This document shows positions 12,001-23,580 of a stretch of DNA of 64,000 nt, piece after piece. The DNA comes from Daphnia carinata (lineage: Eukaryota; Arthropoda; Branchiopoda; Diplostraca; Daphniidae), in assembly GCF_022539665.2 (NCBI RefSeq), contig NC_081333.1, positions 7,190,971 through 7,254,970 on the forward strand, given 5' to 3'. Each line of letters starts with the position of its first letter. Position 1 is the stretch's first letter. A program made the position numbers and the translations under genes. A model generated the notes under the pieces. It was not told the DNA's origin. It did not search any database and worked only from the letters and a program-made list of their open reading frames with translations.

Positions 12001-15000
12001 GAAGGCTACATGCGACTCGTTCTCTCTGTGCCTTGTGCTAGACATCAGCGTCATCACGTGGAGTGTTGAATAATTCACACAGCCAAAAAATTCAAAGAGA
12101 AAGAAATTCTGTGCAGCCTCTAGCGCCCTGCGTGAATATAAAAGGAAATGAATAATTGGCAAACAGTGAGGTTGATGCTGTGCTTTACAAATGATGTTCC
12201 TCTCTCAGCGAGAAAGAGCGTCATGTTTTTATGCTAATTGTTTTCAATGCTCCATAAGAAACCGAACAAACATAAACTGTTGTTCTGCTAGCAGTCTTAT
12301 GTCGACCCATCGCAAGTCACATTCCCTTCTCTCCGTTGCTACGGCTACTTTCAGCTGTTTTATTTTTTATCAAACCCCCAAATCGTAAAAAAGAAAATGC
12401 GATTTATTCACATGCGCACGATGTTGTGATTCGATTTTTATGTGTCCGTCTGCTGTCTTTTTGGCGTGAACAAACGAGCTCGTATAGAAATTATTCATCC
12501 ACAAACTTGCGGATATTATTCACCTTCTTGAAATGTGCGTACGCAATCGTCCAACTCTTTTATTCGCAATAACACCATCAACGTGCTGAGAGTGACAAGC
12601 ATATTTTTGGTTTTCCTTCACTTACCCTTCGGTCCCGAGAATAATGCTGTCATAATTTTGAGAATTATTGGAGCCGTAAGATGCCAACAGAAAGTTTAGT
12701 GTCCAACTCGCCGAGTATGGCAGACGCCGCTTAATAATAATGTGCCAATACTATGTCTGGTATTTTGCATGATCGTGTCTTGTTGTTTTTAAGCGTCATC
12801 AAAGAGTCATTGACTGTCTTTTAAAAATTTGGCAAAAAAAAAAAATCAATCTATGGGAGGGGGTCTATGATCATTCCTACTCCAGGTAACCTACTCTGTA
12901 CTTAGGTATGTACAAAAATAAAAGAAGAATAACTCAGTTGGGTCAAGCAAAAAAAAAAAAAAAAAATCGATTGCGTCGTGTGGATAGTCTCGGGGCTTCT
13001 AAAAAAATGCCAATAGCCGCGTGATGAGAGGCAATCGGACTGCATCAAAAAGCTTGGCCGTCGCCTTTTTCCCCACGACTAGACTCTTCTTATAGGTTAC
13101 GTTTTCGCTATCTTCTCTCCGTGTCTATATTTATCCATCTATGCGCACACAAACACACACACACGGTGTATCTAAATATATATAATCCAATATAGCCATG
13201 CCAAGTCGTCAAATAAATAATCCAATAATGGTTTCGGATCACGACGGGGATTTTTTTTATTTTTGAAAAAAATTTTTTATCCGTGTCCGAGAATAGACAC
13301 ACGTACGAGAGTAGCTACAGCTCGTCTGCATTTATATTACAATCGATCGACCAATAATGGTTTTTCGATACTCTCGGATTTTTCAGCTAGAGGCCAACAA
13401 TAGAAATATAGAAAAAGAGAAAGGACCTTTAAAAAGAAAGAAGTGTGTGTTGTACCGTTGATGATGTATTTCCCATTTCCTTGTATGCTAATGAATTCCT
13501 CAGTCATTTTGTACACACACATAGACACATCGCAGCTCTTACATGCACAGCTATTTATTCCTTTTGTATACATACTTTTTTTTTATTTCCTTTTTGGGTT
13601 ATCCGAAGAATAAGCGCGGCTTCTCTTCACAGAGAACGAAAAAAAGCGACTCGTTTTTGTTTTGTTTTTTTGTTTCTTTTTTCTCTTTTGCATCTTCGTC
13701 TGATGTGATCAACAAATGAAAAAAGGCCCAAACAACCAACAACGAACTAATCAAATCAAATGATGAAAATATTTTCGTTGATGTGAAACGTCAAATAGTC
13801 GAGACTGATCGTCACGTGTGTATACAACACGGCATTGTCGGCCTCTTTTTTTCTTCTTCTTCTTTACCTTCTTAGTGCGTGCGTGTATTCATCTTTGTAT
13901 TTCTTTTTTTTTTTTTTCTTACCTCTTTGCATTATACCCCCTTTTATTTTGTTTGTTTGTTTCATTCGCCTTCATCATCATCATCATCACCGTCGTCTTC
14001 CTGATTATTTTTGTTTTCGTTTTTGTTTTACCTTCTCTGATTATTTGGATTTTTGTTTCGAGAATGTGTCGGAGTTGCGTAGCCATTATGCGGCGCGTGG
14101 AATTAGAATGAACGAGGCATTTTGATGTCAGTCGTAAATACAATGGCGTTCGTGGGGGATCGCCATTTTTACACTTTTATACACAACATGTGTTTATAGG
14201 AGAGAGAGCAAGACTGCATAGCACACGTATAATTATACTTATATTATTCGTCCATCAAAAGATTTATAATTTTTATTTCCTTTTTTTTGGCTCGATCGTT
14301 GGGGGGGCTCTCTTCTTTTGCGAAACAATTCTGCGAAGTCATTAAAGCCTAAATAAAACAACGCTGTAGCGGCTTGTAACGATCATCCTTTTTAATGTGT
14401 AACCAATCCATCACGAGCATTCGCTTACCTCTAAACTCTCTTCTGCTCGCGCCGTTACGCTCACGACGCGAATCGAATTCGTGTTGGACGTGGAGATTTT
14501 AATACGTTAAGAAAAGAAGAAAAAAAAGACCCAGCGACGTGAGCTGTTGTTGCTGGTGGGAACTGATTACACACATCGAGGTCCCCTTTACAGAAGCCAA
14601 ATAACTGTCCATCTATAGATAGATAGATAAATAGATAGATAAGGCGAGACGATCGGGAACTTGCTGAGGGCGGGCAAGGTCGTCCGTGACTTTTGAAACA
14701 CCACAACAAATCACCTCCCTTCGTCTAGCCTACCTCCTTCCTTTTTTTTTTTTTTTCTCGTTGTTGTTCTTGTTGCTATTGTTGTTGCCGCTACGGACTT
14801 GACGGCTCCACCGTGATTTATCGATTGATTAGCGCATGATTAGTTCCCTTATTTTTCAAAAACTTCCAGATAGGTATATATACGCTCGTTACTTTAGCGT
14901 GATTATTCTTTTTCTCGAACGTGTGATGGCTTTTTTTTTTTTTTTTGTTCAGGAGGGTCGATCCTATCTCGGTGTGGGTACAAATAGCAGGCGTGAACCC

Positions 15001-16047
15001 ATCGTCTTTTAAGCTCAATTACGCAGTCATAAATGATAACAACTGAAGATGATGCAAGGTCTTTTGCCTCGCCAAATCTTTTTTAACGAAATGCGTTTAT
15101 GGTTTTAAAAGAATGGCTGGGTGTTTTTCACAAATTGTTTGAAAAATAAAAAATTTTCTTTCTTCATTTACAATTTGCTGTCGCTTCTCCTACAACAGGT
15201 GGGAAACCAGTCGCTTTTTTTTTCGTCCGCACTTTCCCCTGTGATTAAACAAAAAGAAAGTAGGAAACGAAAAAGATTGTCGGGGTCCTCTTGATGACGA
15301 TAATGGGCGGTGGACAGAGGTCTTGGGGGGCCAAAAAGGTCCTCATCGCAAGTAGTCCAGGAAATAATTCAAATGGCGAGTTGGTTCGGAATAAAGGGCC
15401 ACCATTTAACGAGAATATTCGCACAAGTTTCCCTTCTTTACTGTTCTCAACTTCTAACTACCTTCTTCGCACTTTTAATTACAACTGCGTCCACACCGAG
15501 CGCAGATGGGAAGAATTTAAAAAGAAAAACTGTTCGTACCTTTGTGATTGAAACGCGCTTGTTGAAAAAGAGGTAGGAGGGAATCGGCGTACCTTGTTAT
15601 CTACAACCGAAAAAAATGTAAGTACAGGTTGAAGAGGCAATTGCCTGTGTTTTCTGAAAGAAATACGCGCACCGTTCAACCAATCGGAATAGCCTCTCCT
15701 CTGCAAAAATAAACACGACCATGAAAAGACGGTCAAAAGAAGTTACTCTGCTGAAGTACCTTCTGTGTGTTGTATAGACATTTTCATTGTTAGAGTGTTT
15801 CGTTTTTTGCTTGCGCCCGATTTGAAATGACGGTCGTGACTCGGCCGTTTCGTCCCGAAAGAGAAAAAAAAATTGTTGCTATAAAAAGGAGAGAGAATTC
15901 GACCATTCTCGGTCGATGTTGTTGTTTTTGTTTCGCTCCCGAAATAGACAGAAAAGAGACGAAAAAAAATTGATGGAAAGGGCGCGGATCGAAACGGTTT
16001 TTACTACGCTAGATCTCGTAGCATCGCCCTTGGGAAGTGAGTGAATG

Positions 16048-16052
<5 letters not shown>

Positions 16053-16084
<32 letters not shown>
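16053..16084. repeat. Poly-A run, 32 bases
   Basis: The longest pure A run in the window. No retroposed body or target-site duplication is obvious next to it. Confidence 0.9.
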
Positions 16085-16085
<1 letters not shown>

Positions 16086-17252
16086 GTTTTACAATAATTA
16101 TTCAAATGTCTAACAGAAAACGAATATTAGCTGGCACTCTCTACAGGCCTTCCTTTGGGAAAAAAAAAAAATAAAATAAAACTCGCCTCTCGAATGTGAA
16201 CTATTTTTCGTGTTCCCCTTTTTTTTTTTTTCTCTCTCTCTCTCTTATTAGAAATTCTATTTTGACCTCCTTGAGTTTCGCAACGTTCCCGAAATGACGG
16301 AAAGGGACTCATCGTGCGCTGGAACATTTCTGCTGACGACAGCGAAAATTCTATTTGAGAAATGCACAAAAATTCCGTTCGTAAACGGCTGTGCAGGAAT
16401 GAGTCAAAAAAAGAAGTTGTGGCTAGTTGGCAAACTTTCCTCATTTTCGCACGCGGGGTCCATTTTCGGCCGATGCGTAAACGTGTCCGGTTATAACGGT
16501 GATGCCATTCAGCTAAAACGGCAGTGTGGTGTAGTTCTAAAGCCAGTTGTCAACAGATGAGCTCACTGTTATTTGCCCAGATCAATCAAAATGATGCTGG
16601 AAAATGACGCATTTTCATAGCTCGAAAAAGGAAGAAAAAAAAAACAGTTGGTGCTGTAGGTAATAAGAAAAATACCGTGAAAACTAGCGCCGTGTCAGTC
16701 TGTCTATCTCTGTGTGTTTGATTATGTTAATCAATGAACTGAACGGGCCACGTGCGAACCGGATGAAGTCGACAGGAGAAAAAAAAAAAAAAAAGAAAAA
16801 CCTGTTGCCTATTCTGATGTCGTCATTCGCGAACGTCCTTGCCCGGCCTTGATGGGCGGCGTGAATAATAAATAGCACTTCGTTGCTTCATTCTTTTGCC
16901 TCTTTCTCTTTTTTTTTTTTTTTTTTTTTATTTCACGCCCAACATAGCTAAAAAAGAATTTCCCTGTTCATGTCAATGTAACCTGTCGTTTAGTAGCTCA
17001 TTTTTCAATGAAGAGGTGACCCTGTCCGTTTCGGACTGCCGGTCTGGTTCTTGTACTCTGACCAACCGAGTCTACGTTCGTGATCTTGTTGCATTGTCAT
17101 TATCGTGCGACGATACCGTGCTGCCTGTAGTAAAAAAAAAATTGGTTATTTATACTGGTGCGATACAGCCGTTCATTTTAACATTTCTCAATTGATACCA
17201 ATGTGTAAATAAGCCGAAAAAAACCCGAACAAAGGGTTTTTTTTTTATTCCT

Positions 17253-17292
17253 TATAAACACCTATAAAACACGCATCGCCCTTGTCAGTTAG
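17253..17292 (+). promoter_or_regulatory. Possible TATA plus initiator promoter
   Basis: TATAAA occurs at 17253 and 17263, followed by TCAGTT with a candidate +1 A at 17287, i.e. TATA at about -34 and -24. A second TCAGTT lies at 17310. No downstream exon is recognisable, so this may be chance. Confidence 0.22.
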
Positions 17293-17863
17293 AGACTGCC
17301 TATAACTGGTCAGTTGGACCGAGTTATCAACAAATCCCTTTGCAAACACATACGGTCGCAGCAGGTTCGCCAGCGAGTAAACGTTACTTAATTCTCGAAG
17401 AAATTGGGGAATTCCTTGTCAAGTTGTTTTCTTTTCGTCTGTTTTTACTGCGACGTGAAAGTGGCCGTGAATTCGTTGTAACCGAAGCTACACGTAAAAC
17501 AAACATTTAAGTTTGCAACTAACCAGTGGGACGATGTGTCTCGGTGTTATCAAAATCGTGACGATTAAAAGGGGATTTTAATTATTTTTTTTTTTTTTTT
17601 TGTCATTCTGCTTGAAGATTACACTTCGTTCTCGAAGTCACGTAGTGTCCTCATTTCTCTTTTTTCCTGATTTGATTATAGCTGAACGTCACGTTGGGTC
17701 ACTTGCAACGCGTAACGACTCACGAGCTTGAGAGTCTCAGCCAAACATTTTATTTTGGCTCGATTCGGTAAGAAAACGGCGACCAGCAGACGAAAGACCA
17801 GACAGAAATTTTATTTTTATTTTTTATTTTTTATAGTTTGTGTTGTTTCATTATGCCCTTATT

Positions 17864-17884
17864 TGGTGCGTGCAACACGCACCA
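17864..17884. repeat. Perfect inverted repeat, 9-bp arms
   Basis: Arms TGGTGCGTG and CACGCACCA are separated by CAA. GGTGCGTGCA recurs at about 17915, just downstream, as a single arm. Confidence 0.7.
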
Positions 17885-18555
17885 GGATCCTCTGGGAGCC
17901 CCTTTCAGATTTCTGGTGCGTGCATAGCCGTTTGGCTGTCGCAACAGTTGTCCGCCTTCCAGCAATCGATTGATTACGAGGCCGTTCGAGAAAGACCAGG
18001 TCAATGATGCTAAACTGTTGGCAACTTGGCATCCATCCGCGAATCTGATCTATGACCCTCGCCGTCTGCAACCACTGCCATATTAATTGCAGACATGACT
18101 ACCTCGGAAAACTGAGTACAACGTCAAAATAAAGAGAATCGGTCAGCAGCTTGATTCCAACATCTTTTACCTTTTCCCATTTGTTTTTTTGTGTGTGTGT
18201 TGTTGTTGTTGCTCGGCTATTGGATTCAATGGTCCATCAGTCATCCCTCTATCAACTCTTCTTTTTCTTTTTCTTTTAGTCGTCGTATCAATCGGTCAAC
18301 AACAGGATCCCGCGGAGAACGACCAGATCTGCGCACACACTCTTGTGAAATCAAACAATTTTAGCTTGTCGTTGTTGCTATTCCTCTTCTTTGTTTCATC
18401 CCATTTGCGCAGCCATGAAAAACGAGAGAAGACAAAACAAAACAAAAAAACGAGTGTCTGGCGAAAGGTGAGCGCACGCGCACACACACAAACAGCTGTC
18501 AACTCTTCGGACGTGATATAATGGATTCCACTTCATCAGCATAATTCCGACTCAT

Positions 18556-18558
<3 letters not shown>

Positions 18559-18598
<40 letters not shown>
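18559..18598. repeat. T28 run followed by (GT)6
   Basis: Homopolymer and GT repeat; no gene features around it. Confidence 0.85.
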
Positions 18599-19615
18599 TG
18601 CCTTATTGTTGTTCTGCCGAGGGTAATTCGATTCCGGCATCTTACATATTCCATCCTCCATTTCTTTTTTTGTTTCTTGTCTTCGCGTGCGTCTGTGTAT
18701 TTATTTTCATATGATATTCACGAGGTGAAATTGTATTATTTTATAATAAATGATGAAAGGATAAAAGAACGAAAAATAATAATAATAAACGAAAAGAAAG
18801 AAAGATCGGATGGAAATTCAATGCATGTTGAATTGTTGATTTCGCCGCCACTCATTTCTTTCTTATTATTATTTTTTTTTTTTTTGTTTTCCCTGTTTTC
18901 TTTTTCTTTTTCCTTGGATAGATTGAAAATAAAAAGGCACCAAATTACAGACACTCGTGCGTAGTGAGACGAAAAAACCAAAAATATGTTTAAATATTAG
19001 ATAATCGTTGTATAAACAAGGACAAAAAAAAAAAAAAATAAATACACCGGCTGGGGTGATGCCAGAGACATTTGTTTTTTATCTCTCTCCAAAAAAAAAA
19101 AAAAAAAAAAAAAATTTATTAAGAGAATAATTTTCATCGTTTTATCTTCGATCAAATGCTGTTTAGTAGGAAAATATTTTTCAAATAAAAATTGTGCTTG
19201 TTGCGCGTGCGCTCATTTACCTGCCGTAGATGAAGTATTTGGAAAAAAAAAAAAAAAAAGAAATAGCTCCCTCTTTGAACGGTGTGGGTGAGAAAAAAAA
19301 GAAAAAGGTCCAAAAAAAAAAAAAGAAAGGAAGAAAACACTAAGGCTGGAACGGCGAGGGTGGAGAAGGTATAAGGTATATTACCTTCCAACATTTATTA
19401 GATATTTTTTTTTTTTTTTTTTTTTCGACATTTGTTTTATTCTTTTCGTCGTTTTCGGAAACGAAAAGAGGAAAAAAAGAAGAAGAAGAAAAAAGAAAAG
19501 AGAAGAGAGAGAGAGAGAGAAAAGCCAAATGATAGCCAATGCGAACCCTAGTGCCCCCCGTCCTTCTCCTTTTTTAAGCGCCCGCCCCTAAAATCGTCGT
19601 CCCATACAGTAAAGG

Positions 19616-19617
<2 letters not shown>

Positions 19618-19653
<36 letters not shown>
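19618..19653 (+). promoter_or_regulatory. (GA)18 tract, GAGA-factor-like element
   Basis: An uninterrupted GA repeat lies at about -75 to -40 relative to the candidate start at 19693, and a shorter GA tract lies at 19505-19520. In Drosophila, GAGA factor binds such tracts just upstream of Inr/DPE promoters of developmental genes. Function here is inferred from position. Confidence 0.5.
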
Positions 19654-19654
<1 letters not shown>

Positions 19655-19655
<1 letters not shown>

Positions 19656-19670
19656 AGGTAGTACTACCTT
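19655..19670. promoter_or_regulatory. 16-bp perfect palindrome in core promoter
   Basis: AAGGTAGTACTACCTT reads identically on both strands and is followed directly by GCCGCGGC, another palindrome. It spans about -38 to -23 from the predicted start, where a TATA box would be. Confidence 0.6.
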
Positions 19671-19690
19671 GCCGCGGCCTTACCTTTAGC

Positions 19691-19725
19691 TCAGTCCTAG
19701 TTGAAGCAGCGTTCAAGACGGACGT
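19691..19725 (+). promoter_or_regulatory. Core promoter: initiator plus DPE (distal FGF promoter)
   Basis: TCAGTC matches the arthropod initiator, with +1 A at 19693. GGACGT fits the DPE consensus RGWYVT and occupies exactly 19720-19725, i.e. +28 to +33, the only spacing at which a DPE works. There is no TATA box. GAGA repeats and a palindrome lie just upstream. Transcription would run rightwards through 20451. Confidence 0.6.
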
Positions 19726-20002
19726 CGACTAACGTAAAAAGGGAACACAAAATCTGTTCACTTGAAAAATTCGACTCCAGTTTCGTACAACATCAAAACT
19801 ACCTCGTTTTCACTGCTCTAACTTACTCAATCGAAACAGCCCTTCAATCTCTCCCCCACCACCCAAGTCCAAAGTGCTAAAGAGTCCGCTTCAGGATTAA
19901 CAAAAATCAAAGAACCAAAGTGTCGGCCATAAATTCAGTGCGAATCAGAAACCGAAAAGAAACAGAAACCAAAATCCCAAATCGATTGGAGAAAATTGTT
20001 TG

Positions 20003-20037
<35 letters not shown>

Positions 20038-20451
20038 AAGATTTGATTCGAAATTTCAAGTTTGGCGCGATGACTTGGATCAGATTGGATGGTTTGGCGT
20101 GAACTGGATGAGCGGTCATGATCCCGGTTGTTGGGCGACGGATGAACTTGCTGCTGCTGGCGTCGTCGTCGTCGTTGCCGGTCGAGCCGCTGCTTCCGCC
20201 GCCGCCTTCACTGCCGCCCATGTGGATTCATACGTGCAGTTGTGCTCATTGTTGTTTCCCCTGTTCTCGTCTTCCTTCCGACTCGTCTTCCACTTATTCC
20301 AACTGCGCTCCGTCCACCGGAGCGACATCCACCGCTGGTTGGCTTCCACACTTCATCGACAGTCTACTCCGTTCGGCACCGTTTCCCCATCGACACGGTA
20401 TCGGCCTGGAATCCTCATGCCGACTGGATAGCGCCACATGTTCATTCAGAG
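19693..20451 (+). other. Probable alternative first exon of the FGF gene
   Basis: The region runs from the initiator to a good donor (AGAG/GTCAGT at 20452). Its last 14 bases start with ATG at 20438 (ATG TTC ATT CAG AG). Splicing these onto the exon at 35805 continues the FGF frame and gives MFIQRILRNAVLAELLLFL, a good signal peptide; that isoform would be about 592 aa. A T30 run at 20004-20033 may be the pyrimidine tract of a 5'UTR intron, so the exon could be split. Upstream ATGs exist (20070 and 20118), so translation from 20438 would need leaky scanning or internal splicing. It could instead belong to an unseen gene. Confidence 0.45.
20118..20451 (+). CDS. Open frame in the distal first exon, uncertain
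   Basis: From ATG 20118 the frame is open for 111 codons to the donor at 20451, with GC-rich third positions and a hydrophobic start (MNLLLLASSSSLPVEPLLPP). If spliced to 35805 it stops two codons later, giving about 113 aa that overlap the FGF start codon, i.e. an upstream open reading frame. All three frames are open over most of this GC-rich stretch, so coding status is unproved. I do not recognise the sequence. It is Cys- and Pro-rich (CSCAHCCFPC) and might be secreted. Confidence 0.25.
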
Positions 20452-21000
20452 GTCAGTTTCAACATTGTTTGTTTTTTTTCGTCTATTCTCATTTTATTCT
20501 CCTTCTTTCCTTTGAACGCTGACAAGTTCGGATCGATTATCATTTGTTTTCCCTACGCCACTCACGTCTCCATAATTCGCAGCCGAATTTTTTTTTTGTG
20601 TGTTCATGAAATCCGGTGATTACGCAACGTCCGCCTCGTAAACGGTGTATGTGCCGCTATGCGTGTGTAATACGGTATATTATCAGTCCAATGTTCGAAA
20701 TTTAACAAGAAAGGCGGACTAGCTGCCGTCCGCCTGCAACTAGATCAGACAGTTGGTCCCGGTTGACGTGTTGCCATGGTGACTCCGTTAAGAAGACAGA
20801 AAATGGAATCTTTTTGCCGGGCCTCGGTTTTGGCCCGTCCATGGTTTTCCCCTTTTTAGTTATTTTTTTTTTTTTTTCGTACCTCCAAAGTTTCATCGAA
20901 TCAATTTATCTTTACTGTGATTGGTTTACTGGATTCCGTGCTCTATCTTTTCCCTAGCACGAAACAAAGGACGACCCCTTCCGCTCTGATTTGAAACCAT

Positions 21001-21045
21001 TTTTATTTTTATTTTTATTTTTGCTTTTGCTTTTGCTTTTGCTTT
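21001..21045. repeat. Compound repeat (TTTTTA)n then (CTTTTG)n
   Basis: Two adjacent six-base tandem repeats that share a T-rich unit. Confidence 0.8.
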
Positions 21046-21893
21046 CAACGAAGTTAGGACTTTTGCTTGTGGACTCACTTGAAGGTGACTGAAGGTCTCA
21101 ACCGATTTTTACCCCTGTAGTGCATATCCGCTTGGATTTATCGTCGTGAACCCGTCACGTGTTGTAGCGTATGCAAAGCACTCGAATGTGTGTAGGTTAA
21201 TGACTATAAGCGATTCAGAGATCGAACTTGTCATCCGAGATTCTAAATGCACACGGTCCGTGATACTGGAGATATTTAGTTTCATTCCTTTTTTTTGTTT
21301 TCTTTCAACCTTTGGCTCATTAGCTTCCTGCCGGGGGGAGGGGGGGGGGGTTTGGGCTCTGATGGATAGTTCAAACGTAAGGTACGAGAAGATGGGGGGG
21401 GGGAGTAGAGGAGAGAACGTGAAATAGCGCGGGAAAAACCTTCACTTGCGTCAGAGGTAAAGAAAAGGAGCTATACGTGTCGTGTTACAATCGTAATGAC
21501 GTACTTTTGAAACGAAACTAACTAAACATCAACGGTGGCGAAAGGACAAGGGCGATTGCTCTGGAATTCGTATGTTGTTTTTGTATTTCAAGATCAAAGA
21601 GGGCACAGTACGTAAACACCTACTGTCGTCAGATTGGGAGGGAATGTCTCGCCAGGTGTTGAAATCAAGTGAGATTCGATTTTTTTTTTAATCAGTCAGG
21701 GGGATTTTAAAAAAAATTCTTTTTTTTTTTTTAACTTGGCTTTTGTTTTTCTTTCTCGTCGTCATCATTGTCTTTTTATTCCATTTTTCATTCGATTTTT
21801 TCTTTGCTCTCACAGTTTCATTTCAATCATTGCAAATGTGGGCCGCCGCGCTTGGCATTCCACACCGAACCTCCTGGGGAGCTATTCAATTTT

Positions 21894-21927
<34 letters not shown>

Positions 21928-22682
21928 TCTTGGATCTTCAAATTTTTATCTTCTCTCAATCCTTGTTAAGCGATCTTTGACCCGCTCGGAACTACAAGTG
22001 CTACAACGAATGCGATTCAGGGCAAAATGGACTTTGATTCATTTTGGAACACCTTTTGTTTTTTTCTTTCCGCTTCCTCTTCTTCTTCTTGACACACTGG
22101 ATGAAAGAGAGAGCACAGGAGCCTCCCATTTTCTCCCTCTTCTCGAGAGGGACCCCCCTTCTTCGCTGTTGGTCACTCGGGGCAGCTTAAAAATCCATTC
22201 GTTTTGCCGTTTTTTGTCTCTGCTCTCCTGTCTCCTTTCCTACATTTTTGCTCGTTTCCCTAAGCAAATTTTCGCTATAAAAAAAAAAAAAAAAGGTAGA
22301 TGCGCATACAGTCTGTACGTTGGGACCTCCCACTTCAAGGATCCCGCCGCTCGCTTTACCTACAGATCATTTCTTTAAAAAAAGTTGGAACTTTTTCTTT
22401 TTGTTGTTGTTGTTTGGCAAATTCACAAAATGAAAATGGGAGACCGTTGGCTCTTTTTGGGTGTTGAAACGCCTCACCTGACATCTCCCGTGGGACGTGT
22501 CAAGCGTGAAACAAAAGTGAAAATGTTGAAAGTATCGCTCACAAAAATCACAGGTGGCAATCTTTCCATTTTCTGAGTTTTATTTATTTATTTATTTTTT
22601 ATTTCCTTATTGCAACGCTTTTGTTGCCTAAAAGCAACCGAGTCCGCGGATTTTTGAATAATTGTAGTATTTAACCTTATCA

Positions 22683-22706
22683 GGGGGGGGGGGGGGGGGG
22701 GGGGGG
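22683..22706. repeat. Poly-G run, 24 bases
   Basis: A pure G run that can form a G-quadruplex. It is also a likely sequencing or assembly weak point. Confidence 0.85.
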
Positions 22707-23370
22707 CAGAGGATAAACGGATTCCTTTTTTCTATTTCTTTTTGAAAACTTAGACGCGCGATAAGAAAAACCAATTTTTAGTTTTGATGTGTTCATCCCG
22801 GCAGCTTTTTTGAACTACGCACGATGATGGAAGAATTAGGTCATTCTGAATTTTTTCCCACTTGTTATATTACACGTAAACAACTACCTCAGCGGATTAT
22901 CTATCAGATAGTTTGGGAACTAGATTTTCGTAGACGTCAGTCAATAAGTCTGTTTTTGGTTTAGTTTTTTTTTTTTTTTTTTCGTTAACGAGTGAGCGCA
23001 GCAATGCGAGTGTGCCAACCGCCGCCCCAATCAAATCACTGCGCGTCCCTTCCTCGGTAATAAATCTGATAGGAAGGCGGAGATTATTATTATTATTTTT
23101 TTCTCTCTAGAGAACTACTAAACTGGACTGACACAACCTAAAAAAAAAAAGAAAAAGAAAATAGCTAACAAAAATCCAAATCATGAAAAATGTTTTTTTT
23201 TTTTTTTTGTATTTGATTTTAATTCAAAAACAAACCGAAAAACAAAAGGAAATACGTTTTTTTCTTTTCGTGTTTTTCCTTTCACAGATTTTTTTTCTAT
23301 TTTTACGACGGCTGAAAATTGATTTGAATATTTGATGGTTCCATCACTATGTGTGTAGTATCGTAGTAGT

Positions 23371-23397
<27 letters not shown>
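23371..23397. repeat. (CA)13 microsatellite
   Basis: A perfect AC repeat flanked by GTAGTAGT trinucleotides on both sides. Confidence 0.85.
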
Positions 23398-23402
<5 letters not shown>

Positions 23403-23549
23403 ACTGGATTGGTAGTAGTTTTGTAGTAGTAGTTACTGCAGCAGCAGCAGCAAAGCCATGAGGTGGGGAAAGGTGTTTGCGTTATCAGTTTTCGGAGGCC
23501 CGGCGCGTTGTTTATTTTTTTATCTGGACGGGGGGATCAAGAAAGAAAG

Positions 23550-23579
<30 letters not shown>
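23550..23579. repeat. Poly-A run, 30 bases
   Basis: Pure A run preceded by GAAA repeats. Confidence 0.85.

Positions 23580-23580
<1 letters not shown>

Larger units (their letters stand above)
2470..19600. other. Gene-poor intergenic region (17 kb)
   Basis: I find no exon here that combines splice sites with coding codon use or a known motif. Open frames of 60-120 codons run through T/A homopolymers or CA/GT microsatellites and read as low-complexity F/K/V/C or H/T strings. Contents worth naming: microsatellites at 3956-3979, 6271-6320, 8779-8796 and 9064-9089, a 32-A run at 16053-16084, a possible TATA/initiator near 17.26 kb, and a hairpin at 17864-17884. Distant enhancers or a non-coding RNA could be present but cannot be read directly. 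Confidence 0.6.

Noticed and set aside
16053-16084. Retrotransposon 3' tail
   Set aside because: Only a poly-A run; no retroposed body, target-site duplication or reverse-transcriptase fragment is visible.
16294-16560. 88-codon frame MTERDSSCAGTFLL...
   Set aside because: Isolated, short, AT-rich third positions, no family resemblance.
17859-18071. Minus-strand 70-codon frame
   Set aside because: Open mainly because of a local GC-rich hairpin; no splice sites or homology.
21743-22378. 211-codon plus-strand open frame
   Set aside because: It runs through more than 25 T bases read as poly-Phe, has no coding codon bias or known motif, and lacks a convincing donor.
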